Below, piece after piece: positions 24,493 to 33,539 of a stretch of DNA of 34,223 nucleotides. Source of the stretch: Chromatiaceae bacterium (GTDB lineage: Bacteria; Pseudomonadota; Gammaproteobacteria; Chromatiales; Chromatiaceae); NCBI GenBank assembly GCA_013426805.1, contig JACDZG010000083.1, positions 1 to 34,223 on the forward strand, given 5' to 3'. The position numbers and the translations under genes were made by a program. Position 1 is the stretch's first letter, and every line of letters begins with the position of its first letter. The notes beneath the pieces were generated by a model that saw only the letters and a program-made list of their open reading frames with translations, was not told the DNA's origin and ran no database searches.

Positions 24493-27400
24493 ATGCCTGC
24501 TGTAACTCGCAAGCCCCAAGACGCCTTTTGGCAAGCCGTGAGCCTAGCCGTGCCTCTATTAGTCGCGCCCATCGACTGTCCGGCGCGCCAGAGTGCGTCA
24601 ACCCCTGCGGCAGAGTCCCAAAAAACGAGCCACACCGTAAGCGCAAGTCCCGATGCAGCAACGACGTCCGATTCCACGCCGATGCGCGCACGTGCGCTCT
24701 CCCTGTGGAAGTCGGGCGACCATGATCGGGCGCTCGACTTGATGAACGACATCATTGCCCGCTTCCCGAACGATGCGGATGCGATCTATCTCAGGGCTAC
24801 CGCCTATCTTGATCGACGGGATTGGGTTGCCGCCATCCGCGACTTCAGGCGAACCGTCGATCTGGCCCCAGACCATGCCGATGCCTGGGGTCAGCTTAGT
24901 GCCTGCTTAATCATCACAGGTGAACCCGCCGCTGCGCGAACGGCCGCGGCAAAAGCCCAATCCATTGCCCCAGGAAACTTCGTCTGGGCCGCCAACCTGG
25001 GTCACGTCGATTTGCTGGAAGGAAATCCCAGGGCGGCCAGGAAATGGTATCGTCGTGCTATTCCCTTCATCGACGATGAGACGACTCTTAAGGGCTCGCT
25101 CATTGATTTCGATTTCTTCATCGACCGAGGCTGGCAAGCCGATGCTAGCCGCGCAGAACGGTTGACTCTGGCAAGGGATTGGCGGGACTGGCAGCACGTG
25201 CGTGAAATGAACCGGCAGATCGCCACGTTGGAGGAAAAGGGCCGACACTCAAAGGCGCTTTCCATGGCACGGAAGGCGCTTGAGCAAACACGCTTTCTTC
25301 TTGGCGAAGCGACCCTCGCCGAAGCCGATGCGATGGGCACGGTCGCATTCCTGCTGATGGACCTTGGCCGCTACCAGGAGGCCGAGCCACTCGTCACGGC
25401 GCGCTTGGCCATCTATCGATTAGAGTTGCCGCCGGAACATCCCGCGATTGCACTCGGACTTAACAGTTTAGGGGTTGTGCTCACGGAGCTCGGCCGCTAT
25501 GAGGAGGCGGAGTCCCGGCATCGGGATGCCCTCCGTATGCAGCGAGCGGCACTGCCGAAAAACGACTCCGATATCGCCGAGAGTCTCTCTCTTCTCGGAC
25601 TGGTGCTGATAAAGACTGGGCGGTACGCCGAAGGCGAATCGATGCAGCGAGAAGCGCTCACAATGCTTGAACAAAGCCTCCCAAAAAGCGACCCAAAGCC
25701 CTTGGTCGTGAAAAATAGGCTTATTGGCGCCCTTGTCGCGAAGGGCGACTACGCCGCAGCCCAGTCCCTTGCGCGCCAAGTTCTGGCCGCACGCCGCGCC
25801 ACCTTGCCCGGCACGCACCCCGACATTGCGGCCAGCTTGAGTGTCCTAGGGCGGCTGACAGGGGGGCAAGGCGATGTCAAAGAGGGCGAACGATCAATCC
25901 GCGAAGCGTTGGCGATTCAGCGCAAGTCATTGCGGAAAAACCATCCGGATCTAGGCCGCACGCTGAATGAGATGGGGAATCTCCTGCTGTTAGAGGGTCG
26001 CTTCAAAGCGGGAGAGACAGCACTGCGCGAGGCGTTGGCGATCAGCCGCGCGGCCTTTCCGAGCAAGAATCTGGATAATATTGACCCGCTGCAAACACTC
26101 GCTTCCCTTCTCCAACTGACCGGACGCTACCGGGAGGCGGATGCCATGTATCGGGAAGCGCTCGATATCCAACGGACAAGCCTCCCACGGAATCATCCTG
26201 ACGTCGCCGCAACGCTGACTGGCCTTGCCGACGTTGTGGAATCCACCGGACGCGATGGCGAGGCCGACACGCTCTACCGCGAGGCACTGGCGATACGCCG
26301 TGCCGGCTTGCCCGCCGGGCATCCGAATATCGCTACAACGCTCGGCGATTATGGGTGGTTCTTGCTCGGTCGGAATCGCTATCAAGAAGCGGAATCGTTA
26401 TTAAGGGAAGCGCTCGACATCGAACGTAGGGCATTCCCCGAGGGCAATTGGAACGTCATGTGGAGACAGATCCAATTAGGAAGGCTTCTGTACCAATGGG
26501 GCCGTCACGCGGAAGCGGAGTCTTCGTTGCGTGAGGCATTGGCGATGACGCGCTCAGCATTGCCAGACAACAGTCTTGCGATAGGGCTAAGTCTGGTGTC
26601 GTTGGCGGATGTGCTAAAGGATACGGGGCGCTACGCCGAGTCGGAGCGCTTGGCCCGTGAGGCATTGGGAAATCTGCGTGCCTCGCTGCCGAAGGATCAT
26701 TTTATGATCGGCGTGGCACTTATCACACTTAGCGACCATCTCTCGGAGACCGGGCGGGACGAGGAAGCCGAATCGCTATTACGAGAGGGATTGCAGATTC
26801 TCCGATCCGTCGATTTTCAGCTAAAAGGGATAGAAGTCTTAGCGAAGGTAAGCCCTGCATTGATGCTCTATAAGACTATGGGGATCGGTGAAGCCCAAGC
26901 GCAGACGCGCTCAGCGCTCGCGAGCATGGTAGCGGCGCTGCCCGCGGGGCATTCTGACATTGCCGCCGCCACGTTGGCTCTTGGTGCGCTGCTTGCAATG
27001 GAAGAGAACTATGCCGAGGCAGAGCCTCTATTGCATAAGGCGTTGGAAGTATATCGGAACACCTTGCCGTCGGATCACCCGATCATCGTAGCCACTTTGG
27101 CGGTATTAGCCTATTTGTGCGCGAAGACCGAGCGTATCGGGGAAGCCGAGGAACTGATTCGGGTGGGCGTGCCCGTCGCACTGGGCTCTGAGGAGCCGCA
27201 ACTCCGGATGATCATGCAGTGGGTGCTTGCGGAGATCAACTCGGCAAAGGGTAACGCCGGGGCTGCGATTTTTTTTGGGAAGCAGGTGGTTAACACGCTC
27301 CAGTCGCTCCGCCGAAACCTGACACCAAACGATCAAGCAGTGCAGACCGCGTTCGTGAAGAAGAACGAGGATGACTATCGGGAACTCGCCGACCGTCTCA

Positions 27401-28977
27401 TCGCGGAGGGCCGCCTGACAGAGGCCCAGCAAGTGCTGCGGATGCTCAAAGAGGCCGAGTATTTCGAGTTCATCCGCCGGGACGCGACCGAGGACCCGCG
27501 CGGCGAAATCCCGCTCAACGATCTGGAGGGGGAACAAAAGGCCCGCCTGGACGGCCCAGGCGCCGAGCTGGCCAAGCTGGGAGCGGAGCTTCGGAACCTG
27601 CGCCGACTTAAGGTCCCCACCCCCGAGGAGAAGGCGCGCATCGCTGAGCTTGTCAAGCGCAAGGCGACGGCGACCGACGTCTTCGAGCGGGCGCTGGAAG
27701 CGGTGCGGGAGGTCTTCGAGGCCCGTGCCAAGGATCTCGCCAAGCAGCGCGAGAAGGAGCTGGATACGCGCATCGCCAAGGCGGGCAGCGAGTGGGTGGG
27801 GCTCTTGGAGACCCTGGAGACCGCCAGCGGTCGGCGCGTCGCCCTGGTGCAGTATCTGGCGATGCCGGAGCGGCTGCACATCCTGCTCACCCAAGGAGAG
27901 GTCTCCCGGGCGGTGGCGGTTGATGTGACCGAAAAGGACCTGAACGCGGCCATCCAGGCATTCCGCGACGAGGCGAGCGGGCCGCTGCGCAACCCCAGGC
28001 TCGACCCCAGGCCCCAGGCCCGCAGGCTCTACGACCTGCTCATCGCCCCCATCGCCGGGGATCTCGAAGCGGCCGGCATCGACATGCTGATGGTCTATCT
28101 GGACGGCACCCTGCGCTATCTGCCCCTCGCCGCCCTCTACGACGGCGAGCGCTGGTTGACCGAGCGCTACGGTCTCGCGGTCTACACCGCGGTGATGGAC
28201 CATAACCTGGATGACGTGCCGGCCCCCGAATGGCGGTTGGCCGGATTTGGCGTCAGCGTCCCCCACGGGCAGGTCGGCCCCAACCGGCGGGATTTCGACG
28301 CTCTGCCGGCGGTGCCCAGGGAGTTGGAAGGGATCGTGCGACGCTCCCCGGATGACCCGGACGGGAGCCTGCCGGGCCAGATCTACCTGGACCCGGCCTT
28401 CACCGCGGAGGCCCTGACCGGGGTCTTGGGCCAGCGCCGCTTCCCGGTGGTGCATCTGGCCACCCATTTCGCCCTGGAGTCCGGTGACGACGACTCCTTC
28501 CTGGTGCTCGGCGACGGCGGCACCCTGACCTTGCGGGAGCTGCGCCGCCACCGCTTCACGGGCGTGGACCTGGCGACCCTGTCCGCCTGCGATACGGCGG
28601 TGAGCTTGAGCGCCCACGCCGGGCGCGAGATCGAGGGCCTCGGTACACTGGTGCAGGAGAAGGGCGCCAAGGGCGTCATCGCCACCCTCTGGCCGGTGGC
28701 GGACGCCAGCACCGGCCTCTTCATGCAGTCGCTCTATCGTCTGCGCGCCAAGCAGGGTCTGACCAAGGCCGAGGCCCTGCGTCAGGCGCAGTTGGCGCTG
28801 ATGCACACGACCGCGGTCCCGCCGCAATCGGGGACCCGCGGCTGGGTGGATGACGGACCGGCGGCCAGCCAGACGGGCGCCGCGGACCCGCAGGGCCGCA
28901 ACCGGGGCCAGACACCCAAGACCTACGCGCATCCCTATTACTGGGCGCCGTTCATCCTGATGGGGAACTGGCTGTGA
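24493..28977 (+). CDS. Large TPR-CHAT protease-like protein
   Basis: Protein of 1494 residues. N-terminal 60 residues are weakly hydrophobic then Ser/Thr/Ala-rich; a signal peptide is possible (AVSLAVPLLVAP) but less clear than in the first CHAT protein. Two classical TPRs (about 65-185) come next, then about fourteen 42-residue kinesin-light-chain-style TPRs (about 240-940, repeats such as GRYREADAMYREALDIQRTS then LPRNHPDVAATL). A charged coiled-coil linker (about 1005-1100) precedes the CHAT domain (about 1185-1494). Catalytic His1325 lies in VVHLATHFAL and Cys1366 in ATLSACDTAV. The C-terminus AHPYYWAPFILMGNWL matches the first CHAT protein. ATG preceded by GGAAG. There is no PDZ. The CHAT half has higher GC and stronger codon bias than the repeat half, suggesting domain shuffling. 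Substrate unknown. Confidence 0.9.
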   Translation: MPAVTRKPQDAFWQAVSLAVPLLVAPIDCPARQSASTPAAESQKTSHTVSASPDAATTSDSTPMRARALSLWKSGDHDRALDLMNDIIARFPNDADAIYLRATAYLDRRDWVAAIRDFRRTVDLAPDHADAWGQLSACLIITGEPAAARTAAAKAQSIAPGNFVWAANLGHVDLLEGNPRAARKWYRRAIPFIDDETTLKGSLIDFDFFIDRGWQADASRAERLTLARDWRDWQHVREMNRQIATLEEKGRHSKALSMARKALEQTRFLLGEATLAEADAMGTVAFLLMDLGRYQEAEPLVTARLAIYRLELPPEHPAIALGLNSLGVVLTELGRYEEAESRHRDALRMQRAALPKNDSDIAESLSLLGLVLIKTGRYAEGESMQREALTMLEQSLPKSDPKPLVVKNRLIGALVAKGDYAAAQSLARQVLAARRATLPGTHPDIAASLSVLGRLTGGQGDVKEGERSIREALAIQRKSLRKNHPDLGRTLNEMGNLLLLEGRFKAGETALREALAISRAAFPSKNLDNIDPLQTLASLLQLTGRYREADAMYREALDIQRTSLPRNHPDVAATLTGLADVVESTGRDGEADTLYREALAIRRAGLPAGHPNIATTLGDYGWFLLGRNRYQEAESLLREALDIERRAFPEGNWNVMWRQIQLGRLLYQWGRHAEAESSLREALAMTRSALPDNSLAIGLSLVSLADVLKDTGRYAESERLAREALGNLRASLPKDHFMIGVALITLSDHLSETGRDEEAESLLREGLQILRSVDFQLKGIEVLAKVSPALMLYKTMGIGEAQAQTRSALASMVAALPAGHSDIAAATLALGALLAMEENYAEAEPLLHKALEVYRNTLPSDHPIIVATLAVLAYLCAKTERIGEAEELIRVGVPVALGSEEPQLRMIMQWVLAEINSAKGNAGAAIFFGKQVVNTLQSLRRNLTPNDQAVQTAFVKKNEDDYRELADRLIAEGRLTEAQQVLRMLKEAEYFEFIRRDATEDPRGEIPLNDLEGEQKARLDGPGAELAKLGAELRNLRRLKVPTPEEKARIAELVKRKATATDVFERALEAVREVFEARAKDLAKQREKELDTRIAKAGSEWVGLLETLETASGRRVALVQYLAMPERLHILLTQGEVSRAVAVDVTEKDLNAAIQAFRDEASGPLRNPRLDPRPQARRLYDLLIAPIAGDLEAAGIDMLMVYLDGTLRYLPLAALYDGERWLTERYGLAVYTAVMDHNLDDVPAPEWRLAGFGVSVPHGQVGPNRRDFDALPAVPRELEGIVRRSPDDPDGSLPGQIYLDPAFTAEALTGVLGQRRFPVVHLATHFALESGDDDSFLVLGDGGTLTLRELRRHRFTGVDLATLSACDTAVSLSAHAGREIEGLGTLVQEKGAKGVIATLWPVADASTGLFMQSLYRLRAKQGLTKAEALRQAQLALMHTTAVPPQSGTRGWVDDGPAASQTGAADPQGRNRGQTPKTYAHPYYWAPFILMGNWL

Positions 28978-29087
28978 GTCTCGTCGCTGTCGGGTCCGAC
29001 CGGCCGACCCGTTCCATCAAACGCCATGTCCCGCCGACACGAGGGACGCGGATGTCCTTCAGCACCCGCGCCGATCCGGCGCCGTCT

Positions 29088-29690
29088 TCAGCCCTCTTCG
29101 GCGGCGAACACCTCATCGATGGTCCGGGCCCTCAGCACGCGCCGACTCCAGGCCAGCAGGCGCTCGCCGTCGGCCTGCTCCAGACGTTCGACGACGGCTG
29201 TCGGCAGCTCCCCGAAGCACTCATCCAACTGCCCGCGCAGCAACACTGCGGCGCCGCGGACCTCGCCGCGGCGCTCTACATAGCTCAGATACGGCATCTT
29301 CAAACCCTCCTCGATCGCGAAGATCGCGTCGGACTATTGCAGTTCCAAATCGTCCGGGAGCCGCAGCAGCCAGTCCAGGAAACGATACAGGTCGATGATG
29401 CGTTGGCGCGGGAAACCCCGCTCGTAGAGCCGTCGCGTCAACGCCAGCTTGTCCCCCAGCCGGGCCTTGGGATCGTGGCGCGTCGCCTGGGCCGCCAGGT
29501 GCGCCAGCACGATGGTCGCAAAGGGGTTGTCGTCGGACTCCAGCGTCGCCCGACGGGTCGCATAGTCGAGCGTCCCGTAGCCGCGCGACCAGTCGATCTG
29601 CGCCGCGGCGTGCGGGAAGAACAAGGCCATGAAGTCGGGAAAGTACCGCTCCAAGATCTCCTTCCACGGGCTGTCGTAGTCGTCGGCCAT
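29088..29690 (-). pseudogene. Broken Rpn-family (PDDEXK) gene
   Basis: The N-terminus is typical of cytosolic Rpn/DUF4351-type proteins (MADDYDSPWKEILERYFPDF, then MALFFPHA). After residue 47 it jumps straight to NPFATIVLAHLAAQATRHDP, which normally lies more than 100 residues later, so the nuclease core is deleted. It then reads RIIDLYRFLDWLLRLPDDLE and meets an in-frame TAG (29334-29336). Past it the same frame continues family-like (EEGLKMPYLSYVERRGEVRG, then AAVLLRGQLDECFGELPTAV) to 29088. So it carries an internal deletion plus a nonsense codon. Two short fragments could still be translated, but neither can be a nuclease. Confidence 0.85.
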
Positions 29691-29775
29691 GCCGGGGCTC
29701 TTCGGTGAGGTCGCTGTGCGGCACTATAGGGTCGTGCCGGCCGCAAGGGCAAGCGACGGTCCGCCGTGGCCGCCA

Positions 29776-29848
29776 GGGTGGACAAGCGCGAGCGCAGGCC
29801 ACCGAACCCCGCGTCGCCGCTGGTGGACTGCGCTGCGCTGGTCCACCC
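29776..29848 (+). repeat. 73-bp palindromic repeat, copy A
   Basis: Starts GGGTGGACAAGCGCGAGCGC and ends GCGCTGGTCCACCC, so its ends are inverted repeats of each other. The reverse complement of 30964-31036 matches over the whole 73 bases with seven differences. Sits just downstream of the Uma2 gene end. Confidence 0.85.
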
Positions 29849-29890
29849 TAAGCGTGACACGCCTTGGCGAGCTTGGCGTTTTGGGGCGGC

Positions 29891-30886
29891 TCAGCCGTCG
29901 GACTGATCCTGCGCGAGGCGTGCCTGCAGGGCCGCCAGGTCGTGCTCCAGGCGCTGCCGTGCCTGGGCCTCGGCGTCGGCCCGCTTCTCGGCCTCGCGTT
30001 TGGCCTGAGCCTCGGCATCGGCCCGCCGCGCCTCGGCATCGGCCCGCCGCGCCTCGGCATTGGCCCGCTTCACGGCCTTGCGTTTGGCCTGAGCCTCGGC
30101 GTTGGCTCGCTTGACGGCCTCACGTTTGGCCTTGGCCTCGGTCTCGGCCCGCTCCCGATCCGCACGCCAGCCGGGGAGGACGAAGTCGGCATAGACCGGA
30201 TCGTCACGCAGCGTCTCCAACTCCGGTCGGCGCGCCAGGTCGGTCGGGCGGAATTGCAGCCCCGGCAGCACCCGCGAGCAGATGACCCCGGCCTGCGGTG
30301 CGATGGGCGTATAGAGCCCGGCGGCGGTGCGGGTGTAGAACGCCTGGTGGTCGGGATGCTTGTGCAGGATGTAATACTCCGGCACGCCCCCGGCAGCGTA
30401 TTCGGCCTTCTTGATGACGGTATCCCGCTCGATGCCGCTGCGCTCCTGGTCGGACAGGGCCTCGATACAGAGGTCGAACACCCCGTGGTAGGAGCAATCC
30501 AAGGGCAGCAGCGGCTGGGGATTGTCGTTGCGCACCACGCCGAAATCGGGCTTGCGGATGACGGTGCCGCTCGGCAGCGGCAATCGGAAACCCATCTCCA
30601 AGCCGACCAGTTGCGCGCAGGGGTGGGTGCGCAGGAAGTGCCGCACCAGTTCGCTGAACCAGGCATAGACCAGAAAGGTCTCGTAATCGGACACCGGTTT
30701 CTCCTCCAGGCGGCCGTTGTTCCACTCGTAATGGTGGTCCGACTCCAGGTAATAGGTGGTCCAGTAGATCGCCTCCGAGACCAGGAGACCCTCCGCGGAA
30801 TGCGGTGTGGCATCCGCCGCGGGCAGCCGCCGGGGCGGCGGGGCCGGGACCTGGGACGTGGGTGCGGTAGCAGCGATGGAGGACAT
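29891..30886 (-). CDS. Uma2 family endonuclease-like protein with coiled-coil tail
   Basis: Protein of 331 residues. The Uma2 domain (about 35-225) contains HHYEWNNGRLEEKPVSDYE, RKPDFGVVRN (the PD of the PD-(D/E)XK fold), FDLCIEALSDQERSGIERDT and IKKAEYAAGGVPEYYIL with the catalytic-type Lys. Uma2 proteins are putative restriction-type nucleases, abundant in cyanobacteria and some purple bacteria; function is largely unproven. The C-terminal 90 residues are a charged coiled coil with short repeats (ADAEARR ADAEARR and AEAQAKR), reflected in tandem DNA repeats at about 30000-30130. The ribosome site is weak. The gene is bracketed by inverted 73-bp repeats (29776-29848 and 30964-31036). Confidence 0.85.
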   Translation of the reverse strand: MSSIAATAPTSQVPAPPPRRLPAADATPHSAEGLLVSEAIYWTTYYLESDHHYEWNNGRLEEKPVSDYETFLVYAWFSELVRHFLRTHPCAQLVGLEMGFRLPLPSGTVIRKPDFGVVRNDNPQPLLPLDCSYHGVFDLCIEALSDQERSGIERDTVIKKAEYAAGGVPEYYILHKHPDHQAFYTRTAAGLYTPIAPQAGVICSRVLPGLQFRPTDLARRPELETLRDDPVYADFVLPGWRADRERAETEAKAKREAVKRANAEAQAKRKAVKRANAEARRADAEARRADAEAQAKREAEKRADAEAQARQRLEHDLAALQARLAQDQSDG

Positions 30887-30963
30887 GGGCGGCAGGAGTC
30901 CGGTCTTGGAATCGCAGAGGTCGAGCCTAGCACGAATCGGCCTGGGTCATCGCCCCGGCCGTG

Positions 30964-31036
30964 GGGTGGACAAGCGCAGCGTAGTCCACCAGCGACGGCG
31001 CGGGATTCGGTGGACTGCGCTAGCGCTTGTCCACCC
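30964..31036 (-). repeat. 73-bp palindromic repeat, copy B
   Basis: Same element as 29776-29848 in opposite orientation, seven differences. Lies 78 bases upstream of the Uma2 start. Confidence 0.85.
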
Positions 31037-31169
31037 GGCCGGAACCTTGATCGCGGCCGCCGCCCGACCGATGCGAAACGAGCTGTAGCGCCTACCCGGC
31101 GGCTGACGATTCGCGCGCTGGTGCATCCTTGTTGGTGAGGCTGACCCGTGACCACCCTGGAGACTGACC

Positions 31170-32006
31170 ATGACACGCTACTCCATCCCATGTCTGTTGC
31201 TGCTCTTGTTCGCGACCCCTGGCCTCGCCGACCAGCGGATTTTGGATATCGAGGGGGCGGACGGCACCGTGATGCTGGTGCGCGCCGGGCAGGCGGTGCC
31301 GCTGGTGCCCTTCGCCAGCCTCCAGGTCGGCGACGAGATCCGCGTCCTGAAGGCCGGTACCCAGGTGCGGATCGGCGGGGGTGGGGGGAACATCCAGATC
31401 GATGAGACCAACTCGCCCTACCGCGTCACCGAGACCCAGGCGCCGACCGTGATCGGCAACATCTTGGCGGGTGTCGTGGACGCCTATCGCGCGCTGGCCG
31501 GCGACACCCAAGAGGTCGTCGCGATCATCACCCGCGGCGATCCCGCCGTGGCACCCCAGTTCCGCTGCCTTGCCGACACCGAGAACCTGGTGCCCGAGGG
31601 GCTCGCGATCCGCGCCTTCTGGACCAATGGGCAGGCACCCTTTCGGTTGACCTTGCGCGGACCGGAAGGCGGAGCCGATCCGATCGATCTGCGCATGGAG
31701 ACACCCGCGAGCCCCGCCTTGTTTGCCGCCCCGTCGCTGCCCCAAGGCGCTTATCGAATCACCATCACCGATGGTGCGGGGTTACCGGCCCGGAGTCCGT
31801 TTAAGTTCCAGGTGGTCCCCGGCGAGGCCATGCCCGCATCGGCGCAAGCGCTCTGCGGCAGCGATCTGCCCTCCAGGGCCAAAGATCGGCTGGTTGCCGC
31901 GGCCCTGGCGGGCGATGATGGCTGGCGCTACGCGGCCGTGCTCTTTGCCGCGCGGGCGCAGGACGCGGTACTCCTGGCCGGGCTGCTTGCCCGGACCTGT
32001 CGGTAA
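31170..32006 (+). CDS. Secreted FecR-like domain protein
   Basis: Protein of 278 residues with a signal peptide (about 1-20, SIPCLLLLLFATPGLA). Residues about 25-75 read GTVMLVRAGQAVPLVPFASL then QVGDEIRVLKAGTQVRI, the pattern of the FecR/ferric-citrate-regulator-like beta domain often found free in the periplasm. A second beta-rich domain follows (about 130-225, RLTLRGPEGG...GAYRITITDG), and a helical C-terminus ends in a Cys. Its gene is followed 34 bases later by the CHASE2 gene; secreted FecR-like proteins next to CHASE2 sensors are a recurring pair in bacteria. Ligand and role unknown. Confidence 0.7.
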   Translation: MTRYSIPCLLLLLFATPGLADQRILDIEGADGTVMLVRAGQAVPLVPFASLQVGDEIRVLKAGTQVRIGGGGGNIQIDETNSPYRVTETQAPTVIGNILAGVVDAYRALAGDTQEVVAIITRGDPAVAPQFRCLADTENLVPEGLAIRAFWTNGQAPFRLTLRGPEGGADPIDLRMETPASPALFAAPSLPQGAYRITITDGAGLPARSPFKFQVVPGEAMPASAQALCGSDLPSRAKDRLVAAALAGDDGWRYAAVLFAARAQDAVLLAGLLARTCR

Positions 32007-32040
32007 CAGGCCTGTCGGTCACAGCAGGGAGTGATTCCAC

Positions 32041-33471
32041 ATGAATCTCAGGTTCCTCATCCGTTGGTTCTTCGTCATCCCGATGGTGCTGCGCGGACTC
32101 GGCAAGCTGATGTTGTCCCTGGTCGGGGCCGGCGGACGCTCCGGCAAATGGATCGCAGGACTGTGGGTGCGGCTTCCGCACTTCGTCCAAAACGTCCTGA
32201 TCGGCACCCTGATTGCGGTGGCGATCCACCTCGGCCATGGGCTCGGCCCGGTCCGAGCGACCGAGGACTTGGCGATGGACTGGATGAACCGCTTACCGGT
32301 CGACACCCGGTGGCTGAACGACTCCAAGGGCCAGGGCTACACCTTGCTCGACATGGATCAGGCGAGCTTCGACGCCTGGGGTGAGCCCTTCCATGTCCCG
32401 CGCGACCCACTTGCCAAGCTCATCCGGTATGCCACCGCCGGCGGGGCCAGGGCCATCGTGGTGGACGTGGACCTGAGCCGTTCGGGGACCGATGCCGCCG
32501 CCGACCAGGCGCTAGCGGGGCTGATCACAGGTTACCCATCCCAGGCACCCGATCTGATCCTGCTGCGCACGACGCGGGCCAGGGCACCTGGCGAGACTGG
32601 GCCGCTTCAGTGGCGCGGCACCTTCTTCGACGACCGGAGCCTGTCCGATGCGGTGCATTTCGCCCATCCGCGCTATGTCAAAGACCGCTCGGACTTGCGG
32701 CTGCGCCGCTGGCATCTGATCGAGCGAGGTTGCCTGAACGGACAGCCGACCGCCTTGCCGTCGGTGCAACTGCTGCTCGATGTGCTGCTGCGGGCGGGGC
32801 GGGAAGGCTGGCGGGAGGTCCAGGGACGATTGGCAGAAACCGGTCCCCATGACTGCGCGGCGGCAGAGGGCGGAGACCACGGTGGGCTCGACCACTTGAA
32901 CTATGGCGACCGTAGCATCCGGCTCGACGCCCACGGAGTCGACCAGCGCGTTATCTATTCCTACTCGAACTCGCCGCGGGAGGGCACGGTATCGCCGGGG
33001 CTGGAACGTATCTCGGCGGCGGCGCTGCTCAAGCACCTGCCGGGTGCCTCGGCGGAGCCGGTGCGCGGGCGCATCGTGATCATCGGCGCCTCCTACGATG
33101 CCAGTCGCGACCGGCACGAGACCCCGGTAGGGTCCATGCCCGGCGCCCTGGTGCTGTTGAACGCGACCAAGTCGCTCAACCAGTTCGGCCAGATCCACGG
33201 CCCATCGACCCGGTCAGTGCTCCTGACCGAGACCGGTCTGATCCTGCTGATGGCCTGGTTCTTCAGCCGCTTCGCTTCCTGGTGGGCGACCCTGATGACC
33301 GGCTCCCTGATCATCCTTATCCTTGTGCCGGTGAGTTTCTGGTGGTTCCGCTACGGCGTCTGGATCGATCTCGCCGCGCCGATTCTCGCAATGGCGGTCC
33401 ATCAGGCGTTTGCGAATCCCGCCATGACACGACATCGAGGCTCTAGCGGTGTCCGCAACCCCCTGAACTGA
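32041..33471 (+). CDS. CHASE2 sensor protein without an output domain
   Basis: Protein of 476 residues. One N-terminal membrane helix (about 48-68), a large extracytoplasmic CHASE2 domain (about 70-385) with EDLAMDWMNRLP, GGARAIVVDVDLSRSG and the C-terminal signature GRIVIIGASYDASRD...TPVGSMPGALVLLN, then three closely spaced membrane helices (about 395-465) and a short 15-residue tail. CHASE2 normally feeds a kinase, cyclase or diguanylate cyclase on the same chain; here nothing follows, so a separate partner is needed. It lies in an operon with the secreted FecR-like gene. AGGGAG precedes ATG. Ligand unknown. Confidence 0.88.
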   Translation: MNLRFLIRWFFVIPMVLRGLGKLMLSLVGAGGRSGKWIAGLWVRLPHFVQNVLIGTLIAVAIHLGHGLGPVRATEDLAMDWMNRLPVDTRWLNDSKGQGYTLLDMDQASFDAWGEPFHVPRDPLAKLIRYATAGGARAIVVDVDLSRSGTDAAADQALAGLITGYPSQAPDLILLRTTRARAPGETGPLQWRGTFFDDRSLSDAVHFAHPRYVKDRSDLRLRRWHLIERGCLNGQPTALPSVQLLLDVLLRAGREGWREVQGRLAETGPHDCAAAEGGDHGGLDHLNYGDRSIRLDAHGVDQRVIYSYSNSPREGTVSPGLERISAAALLKHLPGASAEPVRGRIVIIGASYDASRDRHETPVGSMPGALVLLNATKSLNQFGQIHGPSTRSVLLTETGLILLMAWFFSRFASWWATLMTGSLIILILVPVSFWWFRYGVWIDLAAPILAMAVHQAFANPAMTRHRGSSGVRNPLN

Positions 33472-33539
33472 AAAGCTGCTAGCCCGGAACGTTTCAGCCG
33501 CAGTTGGGCACCTTCGCCCCAGGTCCTATCGAGCCCCCA

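Noticed and set aside
27106-28932. 608-codon reverse open frame opposite the CHAT domain
   Set aside because: Arg/Gly/Gln/His-rich shadow; the forward strand encodes the catalytic CHAT motifs.
15074-28977. Type III-E CRISPR (Craspase) locus
   Set aside because: TPR-CHAT proteins and a sigma factor are present, but there are no direct-repeat/spacer arrays, no gRAMP-like effector and no cas1/cas2. Only the regulatory logic is similar.
28990-29015. Terminator after the second TPR-CHAT gene
   Set aside because: A CGGGTC/GACCCG stem exists but the loop is nine bases and there is no T-tract.
29960-30140. Tandem DNA repeats as a possible CRISPR or satellite
   Set aside because: They encode the repeated ADAEARR/AEAQAKR coiled coil of the Uma2 protein; units are contiguous with no spacers.
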